From the NCBI GenBank assembly GCA_004299065.1, contig SIHH01000009.1:1-36337 (forward strand): 36,337 nucleotides of DNA, read 5' to 3'. The stretch is from Phormidium sp. SL48-SHIP (GTDB taxonomy: Bacteria; Cyanobacteriota; Cyanobacteriia; Cyanobacteriales; Geitlerinemataceae). The notes beneath the pieces were generated by a model. That model worked only from the letters and a program-made list of their open reading frames with translations. It did not search any database and was not told where the DNA came from. The translations under genes and the position numbers were made by a program. Shown in pieces: positions 15,841 to 23,943 of this stretch. Position 1 is the first letter of the stretch. Every line of letters begins with the position of its first letter.

Positions 15841-17751
15841 CTAGCGTTCAATATCGCTCGACTGCTGGTGTGAGGAATAACGAGAATCCGGGGGTCCATC
15901 CTGTTTCGGGTTGGGGGCGATCGCCTCGGGTGTCGAGGGACGTAATAGGTGCCGAATGAGGGGATTTCCCGTCGCTAACCCCTTCCCATTGGCGAAACTT
16001 AAGATCCGAGATTTCGAGAGTCCCCATTCCTGTCGCTGGGCGATAATCTCAGCCAAGGCTAGGAGAGGGGCGATCGCCTCCAAGGACAAATCCAGCCAAG
16101 CGCCGCCAGTCGCTTCTAAGCAGCTAATCCACTCTCGGGCCTTCCAACTTGAGGGAATCTCGGCCTGAAAGGGACGGACTAAAACGCCTCGCGTCAGGCC
16201 AAAGTCCTCAAAATCGCAGAGAGTGCGTAGGCGATTTCCCACCCGTTGTCCCCGTTCATCGAACACCACCATCACCCCAATTCGGACATCCTGGCCCCGT
16301 TCACTCCCGATAATCTTCAAATCAATGGTTTTACGCCGCTGAGATTTCCCCGAGACGCGCTGTTCCACGCCGCGAATCTCAACCCCTTCTACGGTGGTTC
16401 CCAGCAAACTCTCAAACCCCAAGCCGAGGGCTTCAATGACCGCCGCTTCTGTCATTTCGCCCAAATCTTGCACTTGGGCCAGACTGCGTTCAAAGGCTTG
16501 CGTCACCCGTTCGAGGGGGTCATTTTCCACGGGGCGGAAGTTCTCGGCACACCATTCGATGGCATCATGAAGATCAGACCCTTCCCGGGCCAAGGCCTTC
16601 AATTGCGAGTCATCAAAGGGATATAGCGGTGAGGGCGGAACTAACTTGCGATCGTGATAGAACTTGCGTAACCAAGCCCGAATCACCGATCGCACCACGG
16701 TTTCATCGGTTTCGGGGAGTTCAATGGGATCGGCGCGATCGCTCAAATGACGGGTCATGCGCCCTAACATCGGCTGGACAATGCGATCCCAGGTTTCCGG
16801 GTCCATGACACTCAACAACACCGTTCCATGAGTGCAACGCAAGGCCCGCAAACTCTGGGAGAGGCGCACCATGGCCCCCACCGGAACTCGCATATCCCAT
16901 TCATCTTCGAGGGCGTCTTCGTCGGTTTCGTCCAATTCTTCCCCATCGAGGCGATCAAACGCCACCACTAGGGGTTTCCAATCCCCCAACACCTGCAAAA
17001 TTTCCTCTAGCAATTCCGCCGCGCGACTTTCGCGACTTTCCCCCTGACGTTGGGGAAGGCCGAGTTCTTCGAGTTTCCAGGGGGCCAGCGATCGCCCCGC
17101 CAGCCATTTACGGGCGAAGGGGGCCTGGGCGGGGGCTAAGGTCCATAAAATGGCCCGTACCACATCGGGATCGCCAATATCCGGGCGCTGCTTAAAGAAG
17201 CCTTCCGCGACGCGATCGACCCAATGGCGATTGCGGTCTTGAGGTTGTCCCCGTAGCCGCCGTACGGCGAGTTCTGGGGTTAACTCCTTGACTTGTGTAT
17301 CGAGACTTTCCAGGGCGTGAGTCGCCAGGGCGCTGGCGAGTTCCTGCCATTGCATGAAGCCCGACGCCCCTTTACGAGTTAGGCTTTGGGCGATCGCGCT
17401 CAGCAACACCTGACGGACTGTCGTGCTATCTTGAAACTGCTGAAGGTCGATATAGATAAACGCCGCTTCCCCACTAAGCTGGAGTTTTTGCCAAACTTGG
17501 GCCAGAAAATGGGTTTTACCGGTTCCCATCTCCCCGAGGATGACGAGGGAACAAATACGCTTACCGCGTTCAATGTCCGCCAAGGCCGATTGTACCAACG
17601 CCATGGCGCTGCGGTGAGGCGATGGACAGTCGGGGAGGTTACCGCGCCAGAGATCGGCTTCTTCCAGCGTGGCCAACCCAATAAAGGGGTTATGACGCTC
17701 GATCGCGCGGTTGAGGGCAGATAGGGTGGATCGATCCAAAGCTTCGGTCAA
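15841..17751 (-). CDS. Uncharacterised P-loop ATPase with possible degenerate nuclease-like C-terminal domain
   Basis: 636 residues. A Walker A motif GEMGTGKT lies at residues 73-80 and a Walker B-like strand LVVAFDRLD at 261-269, followed by a long acidic loop (EELDETDEDALEDEWD). The layout, with a single-domain ATPase recognising its own long insert (~150-250) and a sensor-like strand TVLLSVMD (310-317), is like ORC/STAND-type AAA ATPases. Residues ~350-430 could be a winged-helix lid. From ~475 to 560 alternating strands (TIDLKII, VRIGVMVVF, RGVLVRPF) suggest a restriction-endonuclease-like fold that lacks the usual E-x-K, so it is probably inactive; this is inference. No family name is recognised. 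Upstream lies the membrane-HTH gene (76 bp), downstream the vWA gene. Confidence 0.7.
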   Translation of the reverse strand: MTEALDRSTLSALNRAIERHNPFIGLATLEEADLWRGNLPDCPSPHRSAMALVQSALADIERGKRICSLVILGEMGTGKTHFLAQVWQKLQLSGEAAFIYIDLQQFQDSTTVRQVLLSAIAQSLTRKGASGFMQWQELASALATHALESLDTQVKELTPELAVRRLRGQPQDRNRHWVDRVAEGFFKQRPDIGDPDVVRAILWTLAPAQAPFARKWLAGRSLAPWKLEELGLPQRQGESRESRAAELLEEILQVLGDWKPLVVAFDRLDGEELDETDEDALEDEWDMRVPVGAMVRLSQSLRALRCTHGTVLLSVMDPETWDRIVQPMLGRMTRHLSDRADPIELPETDETVVRSVIRAWLRKFYHDRKLVPPSPLYPFDDSQLKALAREGSDLHDAIEWCAENFRPVENDPLERVTQAFERSLAQVQDLGEMTEAAVIEALGLGFESLLGTTVEGVEIRGVEQRVSGKSQRRKTIDLKIIGSERGQDVRIGVMVVFDERGQRVGNRLRTLCDFEDFGLTRGVLVRPFQAEIPSSWKAREWISCLEATGGAWLDLSLEAIAPLLALAEIIAQRQEWGLSKSRILSFANGKGLATGNPLIRHLLRPSTPEAIAPNPKQDGPPDSRYSSHQQSSDIER

Positions 17752-17827
17752 AACGGGTTAACAACTAGAACGTACATCAGGACGGATGTTGAGACTTGGG
17801 GAAGCGATCCCCAATCCCGTCGCCGGC

Positions 17828-18523
17828 CTAGGTTGGGCGATGTGAGGCGTAAAATTCCTTGCTGTCACTACAGTACTGCCACAACAGACCTTCTGGATCT
17901 TTAGTTTGCGCCCACTGACTAAAATCCGGCTTATGTTTGCGCTTCCCAATGGTACTCGAACTCACCTGCAAGCGGCGGGCCAGTTGCGCTTGAATTAGGG
18001 ATTGGCGAGGTTCAGCGGCGGCTGAGGCCGACATCGTGTTGGTCTGGGGTTGTTCAACTTTAGCCTTGACAGCCTTGACAGCCTTGACATCTTGAACGTC
18101 CTGATTGACGCTTACGGGTGTTGGTTGTTGGCCCGGTTGGCGATCGCCGGTTGTCGGGTTGGGCGATGCTGGCAGGTTAGGATGCTGTTGATGGTCGAGA
18201 TTGGCCCGAACCGGTGGCTGGGGATGCTGTTGCAGCCGAGAAGCCTCCCGAGAGTTCGCCTCAAGGGTGGCATGAGAGTCGTCTTTGGAGGCGAGTTGCC
18301 GTTCCCGTTGCCAGAAAAACACTCCCACCCCGGCGGCGATCGCCCCAAATGCCACCACGTTCACCGCTAGTAGCATCGTCGTTAGGGTTGCAAAGAACGC
18401 GCGACAGAACGCCATCGCCCCTTGTAAGAGGGCCGGAATGGCAAATAACGCCACCAGAATCCCTACAACATAGCGCCAATAGGCGATCGCAGAGAAATCA
18501 ACGGAGTTGCCATTGCGGGTCAT
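17828..18523 (-). CDS. Membrane protein with two N-terminal helices and C-terminal helix-turn-helix
   Basis: 231 residues. Two hydrophobic segments (about residues 16-42 and 45-70, ending FFWQRERQ) anchor the N-terminus. A low-complexity Gln/Pro/Asn linker with a short KAVKAVKAK repeat covers ~80-165. The C-terminal ~65 residues contain ARRLQVSSSTIGKRKHKPDF, a helix-turn-helix of the kind that reads 'ARRLxVSxSTLxRRK' in many cyanobacterial proteins, followed by SQWAQTKDPEGLLWQY. A membrane-tethered DNA-binding or protein-binding role is plausible but unproven. It sits between folP and the ATPase gene on the same strand. Confidence 0.7.
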   Translation of the reverse strand: MTRNGNSVDFSAIAYWRYVVGILVALFAIPALLQGAMAFCRAFFATLTTMLLAVNVVAFGAIAAGVGVFFWQRERQLASKDDSHATLEANSREASRLQQHPQPPVRANLDHQQHPNLPASPNPTTGDRQPGQQPTPVSVNQDVQDVKAVKAVKAKVEQPQTNTMSASAAAEPRQSLIQAQLARRLQVSSSTIGKRKHKPDFSQWAQTKDPEGLLWQYCSDSKEFYASHRPT

Positions 18524-18617
18524 CAGATGGTTGGTGGTGGACGGTTGTTACAAATTTTGCCACATTCTGGTTCCGGCGGCATCTTTTTTCGGGGATTGTT
18601 GCCCTCGATGCACGAGA

Positions 18618-19469
18618 TTAACCCCGAAAGAGAACGTCGGCCACTCGGGCCACATCAGACATGGCCCGGAGATCGTGAACTCTGAGAAGATCCGCCCCAG
18701 CGGCGATGGCGGCGGTACAGGCCGCTGCTGTTCCCCAGACGCGATCCTTGGCTTCGGGGCGATCGAGAATGCGGCCAATAAAACTTTTGCGGGAGACGCC
18801 GAGTAGGAGGGGATAGCCTAATTTGTGGAATTGGGGCAATTCCCGTAACAGTTGTAAATTTTGGTCCTGAGTTTTGGCGAAGCCAATCCCTGGATCGAGA
18901 ATTAACTGTTGAGTCGAGACGCCACAGGCGATCGCCGCATGGATATGTTGTTGCAGTTTCTCGGCGACCTCGGCCACCACATCCTCATACTGGGTCAGCG
19001 ATTGCATGGTTTTGGGGGTTCCTCGCATATGCATCAGGATGGCGGGAACGTCACGTTCCCCAATCAGGGGTAACATTTCGGGATCGGCGGTTCCGCCACT
19101 GACATCATTGATGATATCCGCCCCGGCGTCCAAGGCCGCCGCTGCGACGGCGGCGCGATAGGTATCGACGGAAATGGGGCAGTTTGAGCGCGATCGCAGG
19201 GCCTCAATCACCGGAACCACCCGTTTGATTTCCTCTTCGGGAGACACCTCCTCGGCCCCAGGCCGGGTGGATTGGCCGCCAATATCGAGGATATCCGCCC
19301 CGGAGATCTCCAGATGTTGGGCTTGGTTGAGGGCGTTTTTCCGGGAGATGAACTCTCCGCCGTCACTGAAACTATCGGGGGTGACATTCAGCACTCCCAT
19401 GATATAGGTGCGATCGCCCCAACGGAATTGGCGATCGCGAATGGTTAATGTCGGATTAAGATATCTCAC
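18618..19469 (-). CDS. folP: FolP, dihydropteroate synthase
   Basis: 283 residues. Both family signatures are present: MGVLNVTPDSFSDGG (about 24-38) with the Asn/Asp pterin-binding loop, and LDIGGQSTRPGA (about 61-72). Further conserved segments are SVDTYRA, INDVSGG, and DPGIGFAKT, and the terminal RVHD. It condenses p-aminobenzoate with hydroxymethyl-dihydropterin pyrophosphate to 7,8-dihydropteroate in folate synthesis and is the target of sulfonamides. The ATG fits the family. rnhA lies 15 bp upstream on the same strand, suggesting co-transcription. The presence of folP and purU in one strand block links folate supply and one-carbon use. Confidence 0.96.
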   Translation of the reverse strand: MRYLNPTLTIRDRQFRWGDRTYIMGVLNVTPDSFSDGGEFISRKNALNQAQHLEISGADILDIGGQSTRPGAEEVSPEEEIKRVVPVIEALRSRSNCPISVDTYRAAVAAAALDAGADIINDVSGGTADPEMLPLIGERDVPAILMHMRGTPKTMQSLTQYEDVVAEVAEKLQQHIHAAIACGVSTQQLILDPGIGFAKTQDQNLQLLRELPQFHKLGYPLLLGVSRKSFIGRILDRPEAKDRVWGTAAACTAAIAAGADLLRVHDLRAMSDVARVADVLFRG

Positions 19470-19484
19470 CCGTCTCCCTCAAGC

Positions 19485-19973
19485 CTACGCTTCCCCTCGT
19501 TCAAAGCCTTCATCGATGGGTAAATCGGCTTCTTTTGATGCGGCCACCGCCAGGCGATCGCAACATTCATTCTCTTTATTTCCCGCATGGCCTTTCACCC
19601 AAACAAACTCTACCTGATGGAACTCACACAACTGCAATAATTCCTCCCAAAGATCGGGATTTTTAGCCCGTTCCTTCTTATTACGCCACCACCCCTTGGC
19701 CTTCCACCGTTTGGCCCATCCCTGACGCATCGCATCCACAATATACTTAGAATCGGAATATAACGTCACCTGACAGGCCTGTTTCAGCAATTTTAAGCCC
19801 ACAATGGCCGCCATCATCTCCATGCGATTATTGGTCGTGCGTCGGAAGCCTCCCGAGAGTTCCTTCCGGAAATCCCGATACATCAGAACCGTTCCATAGC
19901 CGCCGGGGCCAGGATTACCACTACAAGCCCCATCTGTATAAATCGTCACTGACTTCATCGTCATCTTAGCCAC
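19485..19973 (-). CDS. rnhA: RNase HI
   Basis: 162 residues. The catalytic acidic residues are all present: D14 in [12 protein letters not shown]52 in [10 protein letters not shown]74 in YSDSKY, and D138 in CCDRLA, with H128 in KGHAGN. The basic handle region ([16 protein letters not shown]) typical of RNase HI is intact. It degrades RNA in RNA-DNA hybrids. Three in-frame ATGs occur at residues 1, 4 and 6; the one at residue 6 ([11 protein letters not shown]) gives the tightest family match. The gene is directly upstream of folP. Confidence 0.95.
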   Translation of the reverse strand: MAKMTMKSVTIYTDGACSGNPGPGGYGTVLMYRDFRKELSGGFRRTTNNRMEMMAAIVGLKLLKQACQVTLYSDSKYIVDAMRQGWAKRWKAKGWWRNKKERAKNPDLWEELLQLCEFHQVEFVWVKGHAGNKENECCDRLAVAASKEADLPIDEGFERGEA

Positions 19974-20041
19974 TCCAGTTCCAGAAAAACCCTATCCTAA
20001 TCCCTGACTTTAACGGTTCACAAGGGAACCGCCCTACAATC

Positions 20042-22231
20042 CTACAATTCCGGCAATTCCCGCAATAAGGTCGGCCGCTTCGCCACATCCGCCGGATTCG
20101 GCAACCTCACCTGGCCATATTCAGCCTCAATGGTCTCAAAAAGGCGCAACACCCCCTCTTTAAACCGTTCACCATCAAAACAGGCGCCCCGCTGGCGGGC
20201 CGCCTCTTGTCGCCCCGCCCAGGCTTCGGGTTGACTCTCTCGTTGGCAACAGAGATCATAGGTCTGTTGTACCAACTCGTCGAGAGACTCCACCAAAATC
20301 CCCGACTCCCCGTCCACAATTTCCGGCTGTCCCCCACCCCGAAACACCACCGGAATACAGCCATTTTGCATCGCTTCTACTGTCGCCATGCCAAAATGTT
20401 CAAATCGCTCGGGATGGGTTTCTTCTAAACCACATAAATGCCAAAAAATGGCCGCTTTTTGATAAAGTGTCTGCAACCGTTCCAGAGATACGTTTGCCTC
20501 TAATGTGACGGGAAGTTCTGCTTGTTTAATCTGTTTTTCTAACCCTTGCAGATAACTGTTTTTCTTGCCACTTCCTCCCACTAAAACTAGCCGCCAACCC
20601 TGCATAACTTGAGGATGCGCCGCATACAGTCGTTGAAAGGCTTGTATCATCTCTTGCTGTTTTTTCGTCCCCCCAGGCTCAAATCGTCCCACGGATAAAA
20701 TGAGGGTTTCTTTGTCTTTCGGCAACTCTGGCGGCTGCATTTGGACTGGGGGATAGAGTAATGTGGTGGGATTTAGCCGCCAACGTTTGCGAATCCATCG
20801 CTGGGTGTACTGACTATTAGCAACGAGCAAACTGTAGCGATCAACGGCAAAATAGGCTTCACGATGAGTATCTGGAAAGTGACAAAAGAAGATAGAAACA
20901 GGGGCTAAGGGTGTGACTTTTGTAACTTGATTAGCGTTAATAAAAATGTCATACTCTTTGCTGGCTAGGGAGATCGCCTCAAATGGGTTTGGGGTTTCGG
21001 CGGTGACCCAAGTTGCGTCGATGATGTCTGAACCTCGTTTATCGAAAAATGGCAAGGGAATGATGCGAATTTGACAGTGGGATAAGTCCAATCCATACCA
21101 GTTTTCGAGTTGTTCCCGTGTGACGGGGCGATCGCCAATTAAGGTAATATCAAATCTATCTTGTAAAATAGAGGCTAAGGTTGCTAGATAGCGTTGTCCG
21201 CCGCCAATAAAGTGCAGCGCATTATCATAAATAGCTAACGTGGGTTTGCGATAGTTTAAGATAACTTCGAGTCGTGCTAAAACTTTGTCAATATCCCGAG
21301 AACCGTAGATTTTTTCGAGGTTTTGACAAAGTTTAGGCAGGATAGAATCAACGACATCGTTGCTATTTTCTTCTAGTAATTTCTTGAAAATAATAGGCAA
21401 GCAATCATAGAGTAAATCATAATGCTGTTCAATCCAAAATACCGATGAAGGGAGGGCATTGATTAACTGTTCCGGTTCATGTTTTGCTAAATAGAGAAAG
21501 CGATTGCGGTTGCAAAAATACTCGGTTAAAACTGAGCCGGTACTCGATCCTCCGACTTGGTGATCGACGATCGCTTCAGGAATATAGCGAAATGTCCAAC
21601 CGCGATCGCGACAGCGTTTTGAGTATTCTACATCCTCAAAATACATGACAAAATCTTCATCGATTTCTCCCACATCTTGCAAACAATCCCGTTGAAATAG
21701 GGTCGCCGCCCAACAGAGTCCCTCAACGTCTTTGGCTTTATCATACTGACCGTGATCGGCTTCCCCATAGCCAATATCCGCCCAGTAATGGTTCCTCAGG
21801 CGACGATGGCCGACACTATTGATACGTCCATCCAAAAAGCGGATTTTACCCGCCACAGCGCCAATTTTCGCCCCGGTTTGATGAGAAGTTTGATTGGAGG
21901 ATTGCAACGCGGGTAGCAGGTTTTTTAACCAATCTCGATGAAGCTGGGCATCGTTGTTTAGAAACGCAATATACTCGCCTTGGGACTGTTGAATGCCTAA
22001 ATTCAAGGCCCCGGCGAAGTTGTTGCGGTGATTGCCAAAAATACGAACCTCGGGAAAGTCTTGTTCGACAACGGTTAGAGAGTCATCCTGAGACCCATTA
22101 TCGACGAGAATTACATCGAGGCGATCGCGTGGGTAATCGAGTCCATAGACGGCTTCGAGACAGGAGTGTAGATAGTGAACGCCGTTATAGTTGACAATAA
22201 TAAAAGAACAGAGAGGGGTCGAAGAAGACAT
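20042..22231 (-). CDS. Fused GT2-GT4 glycosyltransferase
   Basis: About 729 residues from the ATG of MSSSTPLCSFIIVNYNG. A longer frame extends into upstream heptamer repeats (FCFLFPLASCLLP) and is rejected. Residues ~5-230 are a GT2 (GT-A) domain: SFIIVNYNG, ILVDNGSQDDS, and FLNNDAQLHRD with the DxD-like motif. After a ~100-residue linker, residues ~335-700 form a GT4 (GT-B) domain: ILSVGRFEPGGTKKQQEMIQ, and EHFGMATVEAMQNG with the E-x7-E motif, then GGQPEIVDGESGIL. Two transferase activities in one chain would add two sugars in sequence during surface polysaccharide or glycolipid synthesis; acceptor and sugars are unknown. No membrane helix is seen. Confidence 0.88.
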   Translation of the reverse strand: MSSSTPLCSFIIVNYNGVHYLHSCLEAVYGLDYPRDRLDVILVDNGSQDDSLTVVEQDFPEVRIFGNHRNNFAGALNLGIQQSQGEYIAFLNNDAQLHRDWLKNLLPALQSSNQTSHQTGAKIGAVAGKIRFLDGRINSVGHRRLRNHYWADIGYGEADHGQYDKAKDVEGLCWAATLFQRDCLQDVGEIDEDFVMYFEDVEYSKRCRDRGWTFRYIPEAIVDHQVGGSSTGSVLTEYFCNRNRFLYLAKHEPEQLINALPSSVFWIEQHYDLLYDCLPIIFKKLLEENSNDVVDSILPKLCQNLEKIYGSRDIDKVLARLEVILNYRKPTLAIYDNALHFIGGGQRYLATLASILQDRFDITLIGDRPVTREQLENWYGLDLSHCQIRIIPLPFFDKRGSDIIDATWVTAETPNPFEAISLASKEYDIFINANQVTKVTPLAPVSIFFCHFPDTHREAYFAVDRYSLLVANSQYTQRWIRKRWRLNPTTLLYPPVQMQPPELPKDKETLILSVGRFEPGGTKKQQEMIQAFQRLYAAHPQVMQGWRLVLVGGSGKKNSYLQGLEKQIKQAELPVTLEANVSLERLQTLYQKAAIFWHLCGLEETHPERFEHFGMATVEAMQNGCIPVVFRGGGQPEIVDGESGILVESLDELVQQTYDLCCQRESQPEAWAGRQEAARQRGACFDGERFKEGVLRLFETIEAEYGQVRLPNPADVAKRPTLLRELPEL

Positions 22232-22244
22232 GGGGGAAGAAGAC

Positions 22245-22286
22245 GGCAAAAGGCAAGAGGCCAAAGGGAAGAGGAAACAGAAGGGA
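22245..22286. repeat. Degenerate heptamer repeats upstream of the glycosyltransferase gene
   Basis: Six heptamers of purine-rich type: GGCAAAA, GGCAAGA, GGCCAAA, GGGAAGA, GGAAACA, GAAGGGA. They lie 14 bases before the glycosyltransferase start codon on the gene's upstream side, within a frame that remains open through them. The class matches the array before the DUF3177 gene. Confidence 0.7.
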
Positions 22287-22410
22287 ACCGGACGGAAGAC
22301 GACAAGAGGTTCGCTAGCCATCGGGGGGTAGAAGGTGTCCCGGAATCGCTCAAGGTGAGGTTTGGACCCCTTCCTTGACGCTGACCGGAACCCACTCAAC
22401 TGCGATCGCC

Positions 22411-23127
22411 TTAGTTCGGGAAGTATTGTTGTTGTTGTTGGGGTTGTTGTTGTTGGGGTTGTTGTTGGGGTTGTTGTTGCAGCAGTCGCTCATAAATGGG
22501 ACGCATGAACCAATAGCCAGCTCCGAACGCGGTGATGACAATGGCAAAAATGGCCACTAAGAGCCAGAGTCCCCCTTTCGTCGAGAACTCATCGCTGATG
22601 GCGTTAAATTCAACGGTGGAAAACCGGGGACGAGGTGAGGGGGTTGGGGAGGCTGGGTTGGGGGTTGGGTTGGATGTTGGGTTGGATGTTGGGTTGGATG
22701 TTGGACTAGAGGTTTGATGAGGATACAAGGGGGGTAAGTCCCTGGCTGAATCCGGGTCTTGAGATCGGTTGACTGGGGTGGGATCGGTTTGGGGGCGATC
22801 GAGTTGGGGAAGGGCCTCGCTGCGTCGGGGATTGCTGCTGTTGTGGGGTGAGATTTCAGCGGCGTTGTTGGAAGGTTCGAGGGAGTTGGCCACTTGTCGC
22901 AGTGTGAAGACCGAGTTAACGACGTTATGGACTTCACTCAAGAGTTGTTGGTTCTGGTAGGATAGGCTCTGGTTTTCTTGGCTCAGTTGTTGATTTTGGG
23001 CATGGAGAGAGTCCAGCATGGCTTGGGTGGCTTGCAACTCAGCCGCGAGTTCCCGATAAACGGTGAGGGGAACTGAGGGAGATTGGCCGTTGGGATTGCC
23101 GGAACCGTGAGGGTTTGGATGTTGCAT
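22411..23127 (-). CDS. Coiled-coil / single-pass membrane protein with poly-Gln tail, unknown function
   Basis: 238 residues. Residues ~20-75 form a coiled coil (ELAAELQATQAMLDSLHAQ and following Gln/Ser-rich heptads). A Pro/Ser/Asn-rich disordered linker contains the three-copy tandem repeat PTSN encoded by 12-bp units. One membrane helix (LWLLVAIFAIVITAFGAGYWF) lies near ~187-207. The chain ends in a Gln/Pro-rich tail (QQQPQQQPQQQQ type) of slippage-prone CAA codons. No signal peptide is visible, so the topology is probably N-terminus inside. No function can be assigned. It is divergent from queF with 93 bp between. Confidence 0.65.
   Translation of the reverse strand: MQHPNPHGSGNPNGQSPSVPLTVYRELAAELQATQAMLDSLHAQNQQLSQENQSLSYQNQQLLSEVHNVVNSVFTLRQVANSLEPSNNAAEISPHNSSNPRRSEALPQLDRPQTDPTPVNRSQDPDSARDLPPLYPHQTSSPTSNPTSNPTSNPTPNPASPTPSPRPRFSTVEFNAISDEFSTKGGLWLLVAIFAIVITAFGAGYWFMRPIYERLLQQQPQQQPQQQQPQQQQQYFPN
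22667..22702. repeat. Three perfect 12-bp tandem repeats inside a gene
   Basis: Three consecutive copies of GGGTTGGATGTT within the linker of the coiled-coil membrane protein. On the coding strand they encode PTSN-type repeats, so copy number changes would keep the frame. Confidence 0.8.
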
Positions 23128-23220
23128 GGGTTGCTTGCTATTCTTAGGGGGAAATTCGGTTTAAAGCTGGAACTCTCGACTCCAACAGCGACCACCACGG
23201 ATAATTTACCATCACAGAGA

Positions 23221-23655
23221 ATGCACGATTCACAACGTCCGCCGAATCCGACGAACCCGCCTGATGCTTCGGCGATGAAGTATGGCGAACGGGAAATTCA
23301 GGATGGTCAACTGATTACCTTTCCCAATCCCCGTCCAGGACGGCGGTATGAGATTCGCATCAGTTTACCCGAGTTTACTTGTAAATGCCCGTTTTCGGGC
23401 TATCCTGATTTTGCCACCATTCACCTCGTCTATTGTCCTGATGAGACGGTGGTGGAGTTGAAGGCGTTGAAACTGTATATCAATCGTTATCGCGATCGCT
23501 ACATTTCCCACGAGGAGTCCGCCAATCAAATTTTGGATGATTTTGTGGCGGCCTGTGACCCCTTAGAGGTCACTCTTCGGGCTGATTTTCTCCCCCGTGG
23601 GAATGTTCATACGGAAATTGAGATCCGCCATGTCAAGGGCGAATCGAGGACTTAG
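23221..23655 (+). CDS. queF: QueF, NADPH-dependent preQ0 reductase
   Basis: 144 residues from the ATG of [10 protein letters not shown], the size of the short (type I) QueF. The catalytic Cys lies in [18 protein letters not shown] (second Cys), followed by [20 protein letters not shown] with the substrate-binding Glu and the conserved Glu-Ser of HEES. It reduces 7-cyano-7-deazaguanine to preQ1 in queuosine tRNA modification. An upstream extension of the frame is rejected because it overlaps the divergent gene and lacks family similarity. Its last four bases overlap the end of the convergent HLIP gene. Confidence 0.95.
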   Translation: MHDSQRPPNPTNPPDASAMKYGEREIQDGQLITFPNPRPGRRYEIRISLPEFTCKCPFSGYPDFATIHLVYCPDETVVELKALKLYINRYRDRYISHEESANQILDDFVAACDPLEVTLRADFLPRGNVHTEIEIRHVKGESRT

Positions 23656-23873
23656 CGTAAGCCCCAAAAGGCGAGAATCCCTTTGTGGGTAATCAGTTCC
23701 GTCAGGATGACGGCTAGGAAGCCCAACATGGCTAGGCGACCGTTCCAAACTTCGGCTTTGGGGGTAAAGCCGAAGTTCCCCCCGCTTGAGGCGGGCTGTT
23801 TACGGGTCGATGTTTTGCCGGATGGGCTAGGTTGACCAAAACCTTTATCGGTTGCTGCGGGCGGTTTTGCCAC
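23652..23873 (-). CDS. High-light-inducible one-helix protein (HLIP/SCP-type)
   Basis: 73 residues from a GTG start. The GTG is preceded by GAGGAG at a spacing of nine bases, whereas no good ATG lies in the right place. The N-terminal ~40 residues are basic and disordered ([18 protein letters not shown]). The C-terminus has the chlorophyll-binding one-helix motif [20 protein letters not shown], with the Glu and Asn that ligate chlorophyll in the LHC superfamily. Such proteins sit in the thylakoid membrane and protect photosystem assembly intermediates against excess light. The SDR gene lies 70 bp upstream. Confidence 0.85.
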   Translation of the reverse strand: MAKPPAATDKGFGQPSPSGKTSTRKQPASSGGNFGFTPKAEVWNGRLAMLGFLAVILTELITHKGILAFWGLR

Positions 23874-23882
23874 GGTTGTTTT

Positions 23883-23888
23883 CTCCTC
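23883..23888 (-). promoter_or_regulatory. Shine-Dalgarno site fixing the GTG start of the HLIP gene
   Basis: GAGGAG on the minus strand, nine bases before GTG at 23873. It decides the start of this small gene against a longer open frame with an ATG about 140 bases upstream. Confidence 0.75.
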
Positions 23889-23943
23889 GTATGGGTCTGG
23901 ATTCAGGGTATCATTTCTTGCCTTGCTTGATATCAGGCATCTG

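Noticed and set aside
16246-16626. 126-codon frame antisense to the P-loop ATPase gene
   Set aside because: Shadow frame; no recognisable domain and the opposite strand carries Walker motifs.
20042-22399. Longer start for the glycosyltransferase
   Set aside because: The extra 56 residues come from purine-rich repeats and do not resemble a GT2 N-terminus.
22375-22560. Leu-rich small frame opposite the poly-Gln tail
   Set aside because: It is the antisense reading of CAA repeats, which gives poly-Leu by chance and mimics a membrane helix.
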